Source: an uncultured Eubacterium sp.
GTDB taxonomy: Bacteria; Bacillota; Clostridia; Lachnospirales; Lachnospiraceae
Length of the DNA: 44,524 nucleotides
Assembly (NCBI GenBank): GCA_905235555.1
Contig: CAJOMD010000007.1
Location: 1 to 44,524 of the forward strand
Direction: 5' to 3'
Positions within the stretch are counted from its first letter, which is position 1, and each line of letters begins with the position of its first letter. The position numbers and the translations under genes were made by a program. Positions 1 through 9,149 of the stretch are shown here, in pieces. The notes under the pieces were generated by a model. That model searched no databases. It was not told the origin of the DNA and saw only the letters and a program-made list of their open reading frames with translations.

Positions 1-768
1 GATGAGCGTAAGGATATTACAGAACAAGGTGCTGAAAAAGCAATAAATATGGCAAGACAAATGAATGACAAAATTCTTGTTTTATATTTGCCGGATTGTC
101 ACGAAAGTGTGGCTGGAATTATTGCTGGAAGAGTGAAAGAGTTTTTTAATAAGCCGACTATTGTACTTACAGATGCAGAAGACTGCGTCAAAGGATCAGG
201 CAGGTCTATAGATGAGTACGATATGTATGAGAACTTAACTAAGGTAAAAGATTTGTTTTTGAAATTTGGCGGACACAAGATGGCTGCTGGATTATCTATA
301 GAAAAACAAAACATAGATGAACTTAGAACAAGACTTAATGAAAATTGTACTTTAACAGAAGATGAGTTGATGAAAAAAATAGAAGTTGATTCTGAGTTGC
401 CTTTTAAGTTTGCTACATTTGGCTTGGTAAGAGATTTAAAAAAATTAGAGCCATTTGGCGTGGGAAACAAGAAACCCATATTTGCAGGAAAGAATATTAA
501 AATTAACAGAATTGAAATCATTGGAAAAAAGGGAAAAACCATTAGACTAGAAATGACAGATGAGAGTGGCTTTAAGATGCAGGGTATTATGTTTAACAAG
601 TCTAAACGTTTTATGAAATTTTTGAGTGATAACTTTGGACAAGATGAGATAGATAAAGCTATGGGTGGTTCTGATAATGAAATCAAACTAATGCTTTTAT
701 ATTATCCAAATATAAATGAGTTTAATGGAAATCAGTATCTACAGCTAGTTATAGAGAGTTTTTGTTAG
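1..768 (+). CDS. recJ: RecJ single-stranded-DNA exonuclease, C-terminal part (5' end outside window)
   Basis: The reading frame is open from base 1 and continues upstream, so only the last 255 or so codons are present. RecJ degrades single-stranded DNA 5'-3' in recombination and repair. The visible part holds the DHHA1 domain, with HESVAGIIAGR near the start and the conserved GGHKMAAG motif, followed by the OB-like region (LEPFGVGNKKPIF, then a beta-rich segment). The N-terminal DHH catalytic motifs lie outside the window. The internal ATG at 49 is not a start, because conserved sequence precedes it in frame. Nine bases separate it from apt, so it probably leads the apt-relA operon. Confidence 0.9.
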   Translation, partial: DERKDITEQGAEKAINMARQMNDKILVLYLPDCHESVAGIIAGRVKEFFNKPTIVLTDAEDCVKGSGRSIDEYDMYENLTKVKDLFLKFGGHKMAAGLSIEKQNIDELRTRLNENCTLTEDELMKKIEVDSELPFKFATFGLVRDLKKLEPFGVGNKKPIFAGKNIKINRIEIIGKKGKTIRLEMTDESGFKMQGIMFNKSKRFMKFLSDNFGQDEIDKAMGGSDNEIKLMLLYYPNINEFNGNQYLQLVIESFC

Positions 769-777
769 GAGGACGAT

Positions 778-1302
778 ATGCATCCAATAGATAAATATAT
801 TGAAACTATTCCAGATTTTCCTAAAGAAGGAATTATGTTTAGAGATATTACTACAGTTACACAAGATCCAGAAGGATTTAAACTTGCTGTTGATAGTATG
901 CAAGATTTGATTAAAGATTTGGATTATGATGTGATGGTAGGTGTAGAGGCTAGAGGATTTCTCTTTGGCGCACCTATTGCATATAACATGGGTAAAAGTT
1001 TTGCTTTAATTAGAAAAAAAGGTAAACTCCCTCGTGCTACCATTTCACAAGAATATGATTTAGAGTATGGTAAAGCTGAAGTAGAGATGCATATAGATGC
1101 TTTAAAGCCAGGTCAGAAAGTTATTATAATTGACGACTTGATTGCTACTGGTGGCAGTTCGAAAGCAGCTATTGAGTTGGTTGAAAAACTGGGTGCAGAA
1201 GTTGTGGATTGTTTATTTTTAGTAGAATTAAAGGGACTAAATGGAAGAGCAATGCTTGATGGTTATCGAGTAGATAGCGTGCTAGCATATGAAGGGAAAT
1301 AA
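778..1302 (+). CDS. apt: Adenine phosphoribosyltransferase
   Basis: Salvages adenine to AMP using PRPP, in the cytoplasm. The 174-residue length is standard for the family. The PRPP-binding loop is visible as VIIIDDLIATGGSSKAA, and the N-terminal FPKEGIMFRDITT segment is typical of Apt. The start is fixed by AGGAGG just upstream (about 767-772). It sits between recJ and the (p)ppGpp synthetase, with gaps of 9 and 19 bases, an order often seen in Firmicutes. No PurR box was seen next to it. Confidence 0.96.
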   Translation: MHPIDKYIETIPDFPKEGIMFRDITTVTQDPEGFKLAVDSMQDLIKDLDYDVMVGVEARGFLFGAPIAYNMGKSFALIRKKGKLPRATISQEYDLEYGKAEVEMHIDALKPGQKVIIIDDLIATGGSSKAAIELVEKLGAEVVDCLFLVELKGLNGRAMLDGYRVDSVLAYEGK

Positions 1303-1321
1303 TTAGAAAGAAACTAGAAAA

Positions 1322-3595
1322 ATGAGCGATGTAAACATTAACAAACAATTTGAAATACACGGGATAATTCCGTCAGAACAGGAGCAAGCCACTCCTGAGG
1401 AATTGTATGCTCGTTTGATCGACAAAATTAAGCAGTACCATCCATCTTCTGATTTGGAGATGATTGATAAGGCTTATAAGTTTGCGAAAGAGGCGCATAA
1501 AGATCAAAAGAGAAAATCAGGTGAACCATACATTATTCACCCTCTTCATACTGCGCTCATTTTGGCTGATCTAGAGTTAGACAAAGAATCCATTATGGCA
1601 GCATTGCTTCACGATGTTATGGAAGATACGAGTGTTACTCGTGAGGATATGATAGATGCCTTTGGCGAGGAAGTAACAGATTTAGTAGACGGTGTTACAA
1701 AACTTACCAAATTGGATTATGATGTAGATAAAGTAGAAAAGCAGGCTGAGAACTTACGTAAGATGTTTTTGGCTATGGCAAAAGATATTAGAGTTATCTT
1801 GATTAAGCTTGCTGATAGACTTCACAATATGCGTACACTTATGTATAGAAGTCCTGAGGGTCAAAAAGAGACATCAAGAGAGACTATTGATATTTATTCA
1901 CCAATAGCAGATAGACTTGGTATCAGTAAGATTAAGATTGAACTTGATGATTTATCGCTTAGATATCTTGAACCAGAAAAATATGATGAGTTGGTAGAGG
2001 GTGTTCACCAAAGACTTGAGCACCGTGAAGACTTTATGAATGAACTTATTGAAGAAGTGGCAGGCTATGTAGAAAAGGCAGGCATTAAAGCGACTATCGA
2101 CGGTCGTGTTAAGCACTACTTCAGTATATATAAAAAGATGGTAAATCAGCACAAGACTTTGGACCAGATTTACGATATCTTTGCGGTAAGAATTATTGTG
2201 GACAGTGTTATGGAGTGTTATGGCGCTCTTGGTATTATCCACGAGAAGTTCACACCAGTGCCTGGTAGATTTAAGGACTACATCGCTATGCCTAAGGAGA
2301 ATATGTATCAGTCACTTCATACATCTTTGATTGCGCCAAACGGTCAGCCGTTTGAAATCCAGATTCGTACAGCGGAGATGCACAGAACTGCTGAGTATGG
2401 TATCGCTGCGCACTGGAAGTATAAAGAAAATCTAACTGGTGATGATAACGAAGAACAAAAGATTAGTTGGCTTCGCCAAATACTTGAATGGCAAAGAGAT
2501 ATGACTGACAACCAAGAGTTCCTTGATCTTTTGAAGGATGACTTGAATATGTTCTCAGGCAATGTTTATTGTTTTACACCTGATGGTGACCTTAAAAATT
2601 TGCCGAATGGTTCTACACCAGTAGATTTTGCATACAGTATTCATAGTGCTGTAGGTAATAAGATGATTGGCGCTAAAGTAAACGGCGAGATGGTAAATAT
2701 TGATTATGAGATTAAGAATGGAGATAGAATTGAAATTATTACATCTAATAACTCCAGTGGACCAAGTCGTGATTGGTTAAAAATTGTTAAGAGTACTCAG
2801 GCAAAGAATAAGATTAATCAGTGGTTCAGATCTCAGAATAAAGAAGAGAATATTGAACGCGGTAATGATTTAATTAAGGCTTATTGTAAGACTAAAAGTA
2901 TCGACATAGAAGAGATAATGAAACCAAAGTATATGGACATTGTCCGTACAAAGTATGGTTTTAAGGAGTGGGATGCTTTGCTGGCTACAGTAGGGCATGG
3001 TGGACTTAAAGAAGGTCAGATTGTGAACAGACTTTTAGACCAGTATAAGAAAGACCATGATGAGCCTATCTCAGACCAACAAGTACTAGACATCATAGGT
3101 AAGAATGCCCAAGGCCAAGGTTTGATTAGTAGTTCAAAGAGTGGTGTTATTGTGGAAGGCATGGACGATGTAGCTGTTCGTTTCTCAAAGTGCTGTACGC
3201 CGGTCCCAGGTGATGAGATTGTTGGTTTTGTAACTAGAGGACGAGGTGTTTCTCTTCACAGAACTGATTGTATAAATATGATAAATCTTCCGGAGATGGA
3301 AAGAAACAGATTGATAGAAGCAAGCTGGGCAGAAGACCAGAGTAGTCACGAAGGTAAGTACAACACAGAAATTGTTATTTATGCTCACAACAGAGTTGGT
3401 ATTTTGTCAGACTTATCAAAAATCTTTACTGAGAATGATATAGATGTTCTTTCAATTAACAGTAGAACTAGCAAAAATGAAGTTGCCACTATCACTATGG
3501 CTTTTCAGATTAACAGTACAGATGAACTAAACAATATTATTGCGAAGATTAGACAGATTGATAGCATCATTGATATAGAAAGAACTGCTAGTTAG
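1322..3595 (+). CDS. relA: Bifunctional (p)ppGpp synthetase/hydrolase (RelA/SpoT long form)
   Basis: Makes and degrades the stringent-response alarmone (p)ppGpp. At 757 residues it has the full long-RSH layout: an N-terminal HD hydrolase domain (His97-Asp98 in LLHDVMEDT), the synthetase domain (about 240-360), a TGS domain (about 405-465), the zinc-finger-like region with Cys624-Cys625, and a C-terminal ACT domain (about 685-757). The loop at 316-319 reads RFKD; the RxKD form is the signature of bifunctional Rel enzymes rather than synthetase-only RelA. No strong Shine-Dalgarno sequence is obvious (AGAAAGAAACTAGAAAA precedes the ATG), so translational coupling to apt is likely. Confidence 0.96.
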   Translation: MSDVNINKQFEIHGIIPSEQEQATPEELYARLIDKIKQYHPSSDLEMIDKAYKFAKEAHKDQKRKSGEPYIIHPLHTALILADLELDKESIMAALLHDVMEDTSVTREDMIDAFGEEVTDLVDGVTKLTKLDYDVDKVEKQAENLRKMFLAMAKDIRVILIKLADRLHNMRTLMYRSPEGQKETSRETIDIYSPIADRLGISKIKIELDDLSLRYLEPEKYDELVEGVHQRLEHREDFMNELIEEVAGYVEKAGIKATIDGRVKHYFSIYKKMVNQHKTLDQIYDIFAVRIIVDSVMECYGALGIIHEKFTPVPGRFKDYIAMPKENMYQSLHTSLIAPNGQPFEIQIRTAEMHRTAEYGIAAHWKYKENLTGDDNEEQKISWLRQILEWQRDMTDNQEFLDLLKDDLNMFSGNVYCFTPDGDLKNLPNGSTPVDFAYSIHSAVGNKMIGAKVNGEMVNIDYEIKNGDRIEIITSNNSSGPSRDWLKIVKSTQAKNKINQWFRSQNKEENIERGNDLIKAYCKTKSIDIEEIMKPKYMDIVRTKYGFKEWDALLATVGHGGLKEGQIVNRLLDQYKKDHDEPISDQQVLDIIGKNAQGQGLISSSKSGVIVEGMDDVAVRFSKCCTPVPGDEIVGFVTRGRGVSLHRTDCINMINLPEMERNRLIEASWAEDQSSHEGKYNTEIVIYAHNRVGILSDLSKIFTENDIDVLSINSRTSKNEVATITMAFQINSTDELNNIIAKIRQIDSIIDIERTAS

Positions 3596-3635
3596 ACTTT
3601 AAACTGTTAAAGACTAAAGTTTTAAAGGATAAAGT

Positions 3636-4247
3636 ATGGAGATTAAAAGTATTTTAGTTAGTGAAGCGTACACTAACTGCTACATAGTTAAAAATGAAAA
3701 GACAGGTGAAGGATTTATTTTAGACCCAGGTGGAAGTGCGCTTAAGATTTCAAAGATTGTTGAAGAGATGCAAATGATACCTAAAGCTATTCTTCTCACA
3801 CATGGTCACTTTGATCATATTGCTGCTGTGGATGAATTAAGAGACAGATATGGTGTTAAAGTATATGTGTCAGAAGAAGAATTTAAGTTTATGCAAAACT
3901 ATAATAACAATTTGTCTGTGTACTTTGGCGAAGGATTTATTGTAAAACCTGACATTGCTTTAAAAGATGGGGAAGAACTTGAGATAGCAGGAATTAAAAT
4001 CAAATTTATTTTGACTCCGGGTCATACTCCAGGAAGCGGATGTTTTTATGTGGAAGAAGAGGGAGTACTATTCTCAGGAGACACACTCTTTTGCATGAGC
4101 AGAGGAAGAACAGATTTTCCAGGTGGAAGCGAGAGAGAAATATTAGATTCTATCAGAAAAAAATTGCTCACACTTCCGGGAGATACTGAAGTACTACCTG
4201 GTCACAATGAGCAAACTACTATAGAAAATGAAAAGAGATTTTATTAA
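3636..4247 (+). CDS. Metallo-beta-lactamase fold hydrolase (glyoxalase II-like)
   Basis: A 203-residue MBL-fold protein with the metal-binding HxHxDH signature at residues 56-61 (HGHFDH), then PGHTPGS, FSGDTLF and a C-terminal PGHNEQTT that supplies the last His ligand. Family members hydrolyse thioesters, as hydroxyacylglutathione hydrolase does, but the true substrate in Gram-positive anaerobes is not known, so I give no symbol. It lies 40 bases after the (p)ppGpp synthetase and 11 before hisS, with AAAGGAT as a modest ribosome binding site. A gene of this type next to hisS is a common arrangement in Clostridia. Confidence 0.88.
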   Translation: MEIKSILVSEAYTNCYIVKNEKTGEGFILDPGGSALKISKIVEEMQMIPKAILLTHGHFDHIAAVDELRDRYGVKVYVSEEEFKFMQNYNNNLSVYFGEGFIVKPDIALKDGEELEIAGIKIKFILTPGHTPGSGCFYVEEEGVLFSGDTLFCMSRGRTDFPGGSEREILDSIRKKLLTLPGDTEVLPGHNEQTTIENEKRFY

Positions 4248-4258
4248 GGAGATAAATT

Positions 4259-5509
4259 ATGGCTTTAAGTAAGAAACCAATGACTGGTATGAAAGACATT
4301 ATGCCAGACGAGATGAGGGTTAGAAATTACGTTAAGCACGTGATTGAAGAGACATACCTTTCATATGGTTTTTCACAAATCGAAACTCCTGTGGTCGAGA
4401 ACATTCAAAACTTAACAAGCAAGCAGGGTGGAGAGAACGAAAAGTTGATATTTAAAATATTAAAGCGTGGTGAGAAGTTAAATCTTGAAACTGCTGAAGC
4501 TGAGATGGACTTGGTTGACAGTGGTCTTAGATATGATTTAACTGTTCCTTTGGTACGCTATTATTCCAAGAATGCTAATGAGTTGCCAACACCATTCAAG
4601 GCACTTCAGATGGGCAATGTTTTTAGAGCAGACCGCCCACAGCGTGGTAGATATCGTCAGTTTATGCAGTGCGATATTGATATACTAGGCGATGCTACTA
4701 ACTTAGCAGAGATAGAACTTATACTTGCAACATCTAGTACACTTACTAAACTCGGATTTAAAAATTTTGAAATTAGAATTAATGATAGAAGAATCTTAAA
4801 GGCAATGGCTGAGTATTCTGGTTTTAGCGCTTATGACTTTGATCAGGTATTTATCACTCTTGATAAGATGGATAAGATAGGACTAGACGGCGTGAAAGAA
4901 GTTTTGATTAAAGACGGATTTAGTGAAGACGCGGTTGAGAAATATACATCACTTTTCAGTGAGATTGAAAATGAGAAAGATCCTATCGCGTATCTTTCAG
5001 ACAAGTTGGGAGATAGTTTTGCTGATGATGTGAAGCAGTGGATGGATGAAATTATCGCTAGTGTTAAAAATGCAAAGACAGATAATTATGATATAGTATT
5101 TGATCCAACATTAGTTCGTGGAATGTCATACTACACAGGAACAATATTTGAGATTGCTATTCCTGAGTTTGGCGGAAGCTGTGGTGGCGGTGGAAGATAC
5201 GACAAGATGGTTGGACAGTTCACTGGAAATGACACACCTGCGGTTGGTTTCTCAATTGGTTTTGAGAGAATCATTTTGCTTATGATGGAGCAAGGATTTG
5301 AAATTCCAGAAAATGAAAACAAGGTATGCTACTTGATTGAAAAAGGTATTGAGGGCAAGGCTCTATCAGACATTATTGAAAAGGCAAATACAGAAAGACA
5401 AAATGGCAGACAAATACTAGTTGCTAGAATGAATAAGAATAAAAGATTCCAAAAAGAACAGTTATCTGAGCAAGGATACACAAACTTTGAGGAGTTTTAT
5501 AAGGAGTAA
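4259..5509 (+). CDS. hisS: Histidyl-tRNA synthetase
   Basis: Charges tRNA-His. The 416-residue protein has class II motif 2 (FRADRPQRGRYRQFMQCD), the HisRS-specific LVRGMSYYTGTIFE and GGRYDKM segments, and motif 3 (VGFSIGFERI). The C-terminal anticodon-binding domain is present but short (about 325-416). AAGGAG lies just upstream of the ATG and the gene is 2 bases from aspS, so the pair is co-translated. The leader holds no T-box; control would come from the operon promoter upstream of the window. Confidence 0.96.
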   Translation: MALSKKPMTGMKDIMPDEMRVRNYVKHVIEETYLSYGFSQIETPVVENIQNLTSKQGGENEKLIFKILKRGEKLNLETAEAEMDLVDSGLRYDLTVPLVRYYSKNANELPTPFKALQMGNVFRADRPQRGRYRQFMQCDIDILGDATNLAEIELILATSSTLTKLGFKNFEIRINDRRILKAMAEYSGFSAYDFDQVFITLDKMDKIGLDGVKEVLIKDGFSEDAVEKYTSLFSEIENEKDPIAYLSDKLGDSFADDVKQWMDEIIASVKNAKTDNYDIVFDPTLVRGMSYYTGTIFEIAIPEFGGSCGGGGRYDKMVGQFTGNDTPAVGFSIGFERIILLMMEQGFEIPENENKVCYLIEKGIEGKALSDIIEKANTERQNGRQILVARMNKNKRFQKEQLSEQGYTNFEEFYKE

Positions 5510-5511
5510 AT

Positions 5512-7299
5512 ATGTCAGAAACAATTAAGGGGCTTCATAGAAGTCACAAATGTACAGAAGTATCAAACAAAAATATTGGCGAAGAAGTCACAGTTATGGG
5601 CTGGGTTCAAAAGAGAAGAAACTTAGGTTCTCTTATCTTTATTGACCTAAGAGATAGAAGTGGCTTAGTTCAGATTGTGTTTGACGAAAATGACGGAGAA
5701 ATCTTTGAGAAAGCTGGAACACTTAGAAGCGAGTTTGTAATCGCTGTAAGAGGTGAGGTTAGAGCAAGAGACGGTGCTGTCAATGAAGATATGAAGACTG
5801 GTGACATTGAAATCACTGCTAAGGAACTTCGTATTCTTTCAGAGTCTGAGACCCCTCCATTTCCAGTGGAGGAAGGTGCTAACACAAAAGAAGAATTAAG
5901 ACTTAAATATAGATATTTAGATTTGAGAAAACAAAATCTTCAGAATAATTTAAAGCTTCGTTCAGACGTAACAACTTTTGTGCGTTCATTTATGGCTAAA
6001 GAAGGATTCTTAGAGATAGAGACTCCTACACTTTGTAAGAGTACACCGGAGGGCGCTAGAGACTATTTAGTTCCTAGCCGTGTTCATCCTGGTCACTTTT
6101 ATGCTTTACCTCAGAGTCCACAGCTTTTTAAGCAGTTGCTTATGTGCTCTGGTTGTGATAGATATATCCAGATTGCAAAGTGCTATAGGGATGAGGATTT
6201 AAGAGCTGATAGACAGCCAGAGTTTACACAGATTGATATGGAGTTGTCGTTTGTGGAAGCAGATGATGTAATGGATGTAAACGAGCGTATGCTTCAGGCT
6301 CTATTCAAAGAAGTATTAGATGTAGATATTCAAATTCCATTTGAGCGAATGCCTTGGCAAGAGGCTATGGATAGATTTGGTTCTGATAAACCTGACACAC
6401 GTTTTGCGATGGAGCTTACTGATGTGACAGATGTAGTAAAAGGATGCGGCTTTGGCGTATTTGCTGGTCCTGCCGAAGAAGATGGTTGCTCAGTTCGTGG
6501 TATCAACGTAAAAGGCCAGGGTACAATGTCACGTAAAAAGATTGATAAGTTAGTTGAGAGCGCCAAAGGAAATGGCGCGAAGGGACTTGCTTACCTTTGT
6601 ATAAATGAAGATGGAACATACAAATCATCATTTGCTAAGTTTATGTCAGAAGATGAGCTAGAGGCATTAGTTACTGCTATGAAGGGTGAGTCTGGAGATT
6701 TATTGCTCTTTGCCGCAGACAGAAATAAGATTGTTTGGAATGTTCTAGGTGCTTTGAGATTAGACTTGGCTAAAGAACTAGAATTGATTGATGAGTCAAA
6801 ATATAACTTCCTATGGGTGGTAGATTTTCCACAGTTTGAGTGGTCAGATGAAGAGGAGAGATACATTGCAATGCATCATCCATTCACGATGCCTAAGGAA
6901 GAAGATATTAAATATATTGAATCAGAACCTGGAAAGGTACGTGCTGAGGCATATGATATAGTTCTTAATGGTTCGGAGATTGGTGGGGGTAGTGTAAGAA
7001 TTCACCAAAGTGATGTTCAAGAAAAAATGTTTAGAGCTCTAGGATTTACAGATGAACAAGCTCACGAGCAGTTTGGTTTCTTGATTGATGCGTTTAAATA
7101 TGGGGTGCCTCCACATGCTGGACTTGCATACGGACTTGATAGATTAGTGATGCATATGGCAGGAGAAGACAACATAAGAGAAGTGATAGCATTCCCTAAA
7201 AATAAAGATGCAGTTTGCTTGATGAGTGAGGCTCCAGGTACTGTAGATGAAAAGCAGGTAGAAGAACTATCACTTAATATAGTAAATACTGAAGAATAA
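5512..7299 (+). CDS. aspS: Aspartyl-tRNA synthetase (bacterial type)
   Basis: Charges tRNA-Asp. The 595-residue length matches the bacterial form with its inserted GAD domain. Order: N-terminal OB anticodon-binding domain (VMGWVQKRRNLG), class II motif 2 region (YRDEDLRADRQPEFTQID), the GAD insertion (about 290-410), then motif 3 (FGFLIDAFKYGVPPHAG, LAYGLDRLVM). The start follows GGAG at the end of hisS. It is the last gene of the recJ-apt-relA-hisS-aspS run, and a bidirectional terminator follows within 10 bases of its stop. Confidence 0.97.
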   Translation: MSETIKGLHRSHKCTEVSNKNIGEEVTVMGWVQKRRNLGSLIFIDLRDRSGLVQIVFDENDGEIFEKAGTLRSEFVIAVRGEVRARDGAVNEDMKTGDIEITAKELRILSESETPPFPVEEGANTKEELRLKYRYLDLRKQNLQNNLKLRSDVTTFVRSFMAKEGFLEIETPTLCKSTPEGARDYLVPSRVHPGHFYALPQSPQLFKQLLMCSGCDRYIQIAKCYRDEDLRADRQPEFTQIDMELSFVEADDVMDVNERMLQALFKEVLDVDIQIPFERMPWQEAMDRFGSDKPDTRFAMELTDVTDVVKGCGFGVFAGPAEEDGCSVRGINVKGQGTMSRKKIDKLVESAKGNGAKGLAYLCINEDGTYKSSFAKFMSEDELEALVTAMKGESGDLLLFAADRNKIVWNVLGALRLDLAKELELIDESKYNFLWVVDFPQFEWSDEEERYIAMHHPFTMPKEEDIKYIESEPGKVRAEAYDIVLNGSEIGGGSVRIHQSDVQEKMFRALGFTDEQAHEQFGFLIDAFKYGVPPHAGLAYGLDRLVMHMAGEDNIREVIAFPKNKDAVCLMSEAPGTVDEKQVEELSLNIVNTEE

Positions 7300-7305
7300 A
7301 TTATT

Positions 7306-7333
7306 AAGTTGGTGTTTCGGCACCGACTTTTTT
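7306..7333. terminator. Bidirectional rho-independent terminator between aspS and the XRE gene
   Basis: A 9-bp stem (AAGTTGGTG / CACCGACTT, one G-T pair) with loop TTTCGG, followed by a T-run and preceded by an A-rich stretch. It lies between two converging genes, and its T-run overlaps the stop codon of the minus-strand regulator. Confidence 0.85.
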
Positions 7334-7664
7334 ATTTAAGACAAAGTGAAAGAAGTTTAATCAAGTTGCGATTATCCGATGACATTTCTGAAATCTTTTC
7401 AACAATAATGTTTACATCATATGGGCTTATAATTTCGATGTTGAAAAATTGACAAGGTGTAATGCATAAGTATTCACAAATGTATATGAATGCTTGCATA
7501 GAGGGATAAAAATAGTGATTCTCGATTTGGTTAATGTAGTGTTCGTTTTGTCCAATACTTAGACTTAAATCTCTAGCAGAAATGCCGTATTCCATTCGTA
7601 GTTCGGCAAGTCTATCACCAAATTGATTAAATTCTAGAAAACTTTTAGAATAATCATCTTTCAT
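7332..7664 (-). CDS. Small XRE-family DNA-binding regulator
   Basis: A 110-residue protein with a Cro/CI-type helix-turn-helix at about 14-70 ([16 protein letters not shown], then [12 protein letters not shown] and [14 protein letters not shown]). The tail of about 40 residues has no recognised domain. AGGAGGT five bases upstream fixes the start. It is divergent from glyA and converges with aspS. Its target is unknown; autoregulation is possible because a short inverted repeat lies in its promoter region. Proteins of this size and architecture in Clostridia are often orphan regulators. Confidence 0.82.
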   Translation of the reverse strand: MKDDYSKSFLEFNQFGDRLAELRMEYGISARDLSLSIGQNEHYINQIENHYFYPSMQAFIYICEYLCITPCQFFNIEIISPYDVNIIVEKISEMSSDNRNLIKLLSLCLK

Positions 7665-7682
7665 GCATGACCTCCTATCATT

Positions 7683-7704
7683 TGTATAGTATCTATTTTA
7701 TACA
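7683..7704. promoter_or_regulatory. Inverted repeat TGTATA-N10-TATACA in the XRE upstream region
   Basis: Two perfect 6-bp arms lie 20-40 bases upstream of the XRE start codon, overlapping its probable minus-strand -10 region. The site could be an autoregulatory operator. The arms are AT-rich and short, so chance is a real alternative. The rest of the 190-bp gap to glyA holds no gene; TATGAT at 7811-7816 is the best glyA -10 candidate, without a convincing -35. Confidence 0.3.
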
Positions 7705-7855
7705 CTCAAATGACCATATTTTTGGACTTTTTAAAATTCCATTTTTATCGAACTATCGCAACCAATACGACATAAATTTAGCGAAATTTTTATTTAATTT
7801 TTTAGCGCAATATGATAAAGTATTAAATGATGTTTTAAACAAAGGAGAAAGTAAA

Positions 7856-9097
7856 ATGTTTAGTTTTGACGAAGTAAAGAATTTTGACCCAGAAGTGGCA
7901 GCTGAAATTCAAAATGAGACTGATAGACAAGAATCTCATCTTGAACTTATCGCTTCTGAAAATATTGTAACTAAGGCTGTTATGGCAGCAATGGGCAGCC
8001 CGCTTACAAATAAATATGCCGAGGGGTATCCTGGAAAGAGATATTACGGTGGATGTGAATATGTGGATGTGGTAGAAGATATTGCTAGAGAGCGTGCCAA
8101 GAAGTTGTTTGGTTGTACATATGCAAATGTTCAGCCTCACTCAGGTGCACAGGCTAATATGGCTGTATTCTTTGCACTTGTTAAACCGGGCGATACTGTT
8201 ATGGGTATGAGCTTGGATGCAGGTGGACACTTAACACATGGTTCACCAGTTAATATGTCAGGTACATATTTTGACATAGTACCATATGGTGTCAATGATG
8301 ATGGATTTATCGATTACGATGAAGTTCTAAGAATAGCAAAAGAGTGTCAGCCTAAACTTATTGTGGCAGGTGCTAGTGCTTATCCTAGAAAAATAGATTT
8401 TAAGAAATTTAGAGAGATTGCCGACGAAGTAGGAGCTTATCTTATGGTAGATATGGCTCATATTGCTGGTCTTGTGGCTGGTGGTGCACACGAGAGCCCA
8501 ATCCCATATGCTCACGTTACCACAACTACCACACACAAGACATTAAGGGGACCACGTGGTGGACTTATTCTTTCAAGTGAAGAGTTCGCGCTAGAGCACA
8601 AGCTAAACAAAGCGGTGTTCCCGGGAATCCAAGGCGGACCACTTATGCATGTGATTGCTTCAAAAGCAGTCTGCTTCAAAGAAGCATTATCAGATGACTT
8701 TAAGACTTATGCTGAAACTGTGGCTGCAAATGCACAGGCTCTGGCAAAAGGTTTAGTAGATAGAGGATTTGATTTAGTATCAGGTGGTACAGATAATCAC
8801 TTAATGCTAGTTGACCTTAGAAGTAAAGGTATCACAGGTAAGGAATTTGAGATAGCACTAGATAAGGCCAACATCACTTGTAACAAGAACTCTATTCCAA
8901 ATGATCCTGAAAAACCAGGTACTACATCAGGTGTAAGAATTGGTACACCATCAGTTACCACTAGAGGGCTTCAGCCTGAAGATATGGATACTATTGCAGA
9001 GTGTATGAATCTAATAGCAGAAGATGCTGAGTCTAATACTGAAAAAGTAAAAGAAATGGTTAAAGTATTGACGGATAAATATCCAATTTATAAATAA
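7856..9097 (+). CDS. glyA: Serine hydroxymethyltransferase
   Basis: PLP enzyme that converts serine and tetrahydrofolate to glycine and 5,10-methylene-THF. I place the start at ATG 7856 ([10 protein letters not shown]), after AAAGGAGA, giving 413 residues as is usual; the in-frame extension upstream is non-conserved AT-rich sequence. Visible motifs include [25 protein letters not shown], and the PLP-lysine segment [15 protein letters not shown]. It stands alone, divergent from the XRE gene and converging with aroC. It links functionally to serC/serA farther along, which supply serine. Confidence 0.96.
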   Translation: MFSFDEVKNFDPEVAAEIQNETDRQESHLELIASENIVTKAVMAAMGSPLTNKYAEGYPGKRYYGGCEYVDVVEDIARERAKKLFGCTYANVQPHSGAQANMAVFFALVKPGDTVMGMSLDAGGHLTHGSPVNMSGTYFDIVPYGVNDDGFIDYDEVLRIAKECQPKLIVAGASAYPRKIDFKKFREIADEVGAYLMVDMAHIAGLVAGGAHESPIPYAHVTTTTTHKTLRGPRGGLILSSEEFALEHKLNKAVFPGIQGGPLMHVIASKAVCFKEALSDDFKTYAETVAANAQALAKGLVDRGFDLVSGGTDNHLMLVDLRSKGITGKEFEIALDKANITCNKNSIPNDPEKPGTTSGVRIGTPSVTTRGLQPEDMDTIAECMNLIAEDAESNTEKVKEMVKVLTDKYPIYK

Positions 9098-9100
9098 TAA

Positions 9101-9137
9101 AAAAGGCGTTTCGTAGAAGTGTTACGAAACGCCTTTT
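9101..9137. terminator. Bidirectional terminator between glyA and aroC
   Basis: A perfect 15-bp stem, AAAAGGCGTTTCGTA paired with TACGAAACGCCTTTT, with a short loop. It has A-rich and T-rich flanks on the two sides, so it can serve both converging genes. Confidence 0.92.
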
Positions 9138-9149
9138 TTATTTGTTTAA

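Noticed and set aside
3596-3635. Inverted repeat TTTAAACT / AGTTTTAAA between the relA gene and the hydrolase gene as a terminator
   Set aside because: It is a weak all-A/T stem with a mismatch, has no T-run, and lies within what looks like one operon.
7744-7756. Possible PurR box (TTTATCGAACTAT) upstream of glyA
   Set aside because: It fits 11 of 13 consensus positions, but no second, inverted box was found at the usual spacing, so a single match in AT-rich DNA is not convincing.
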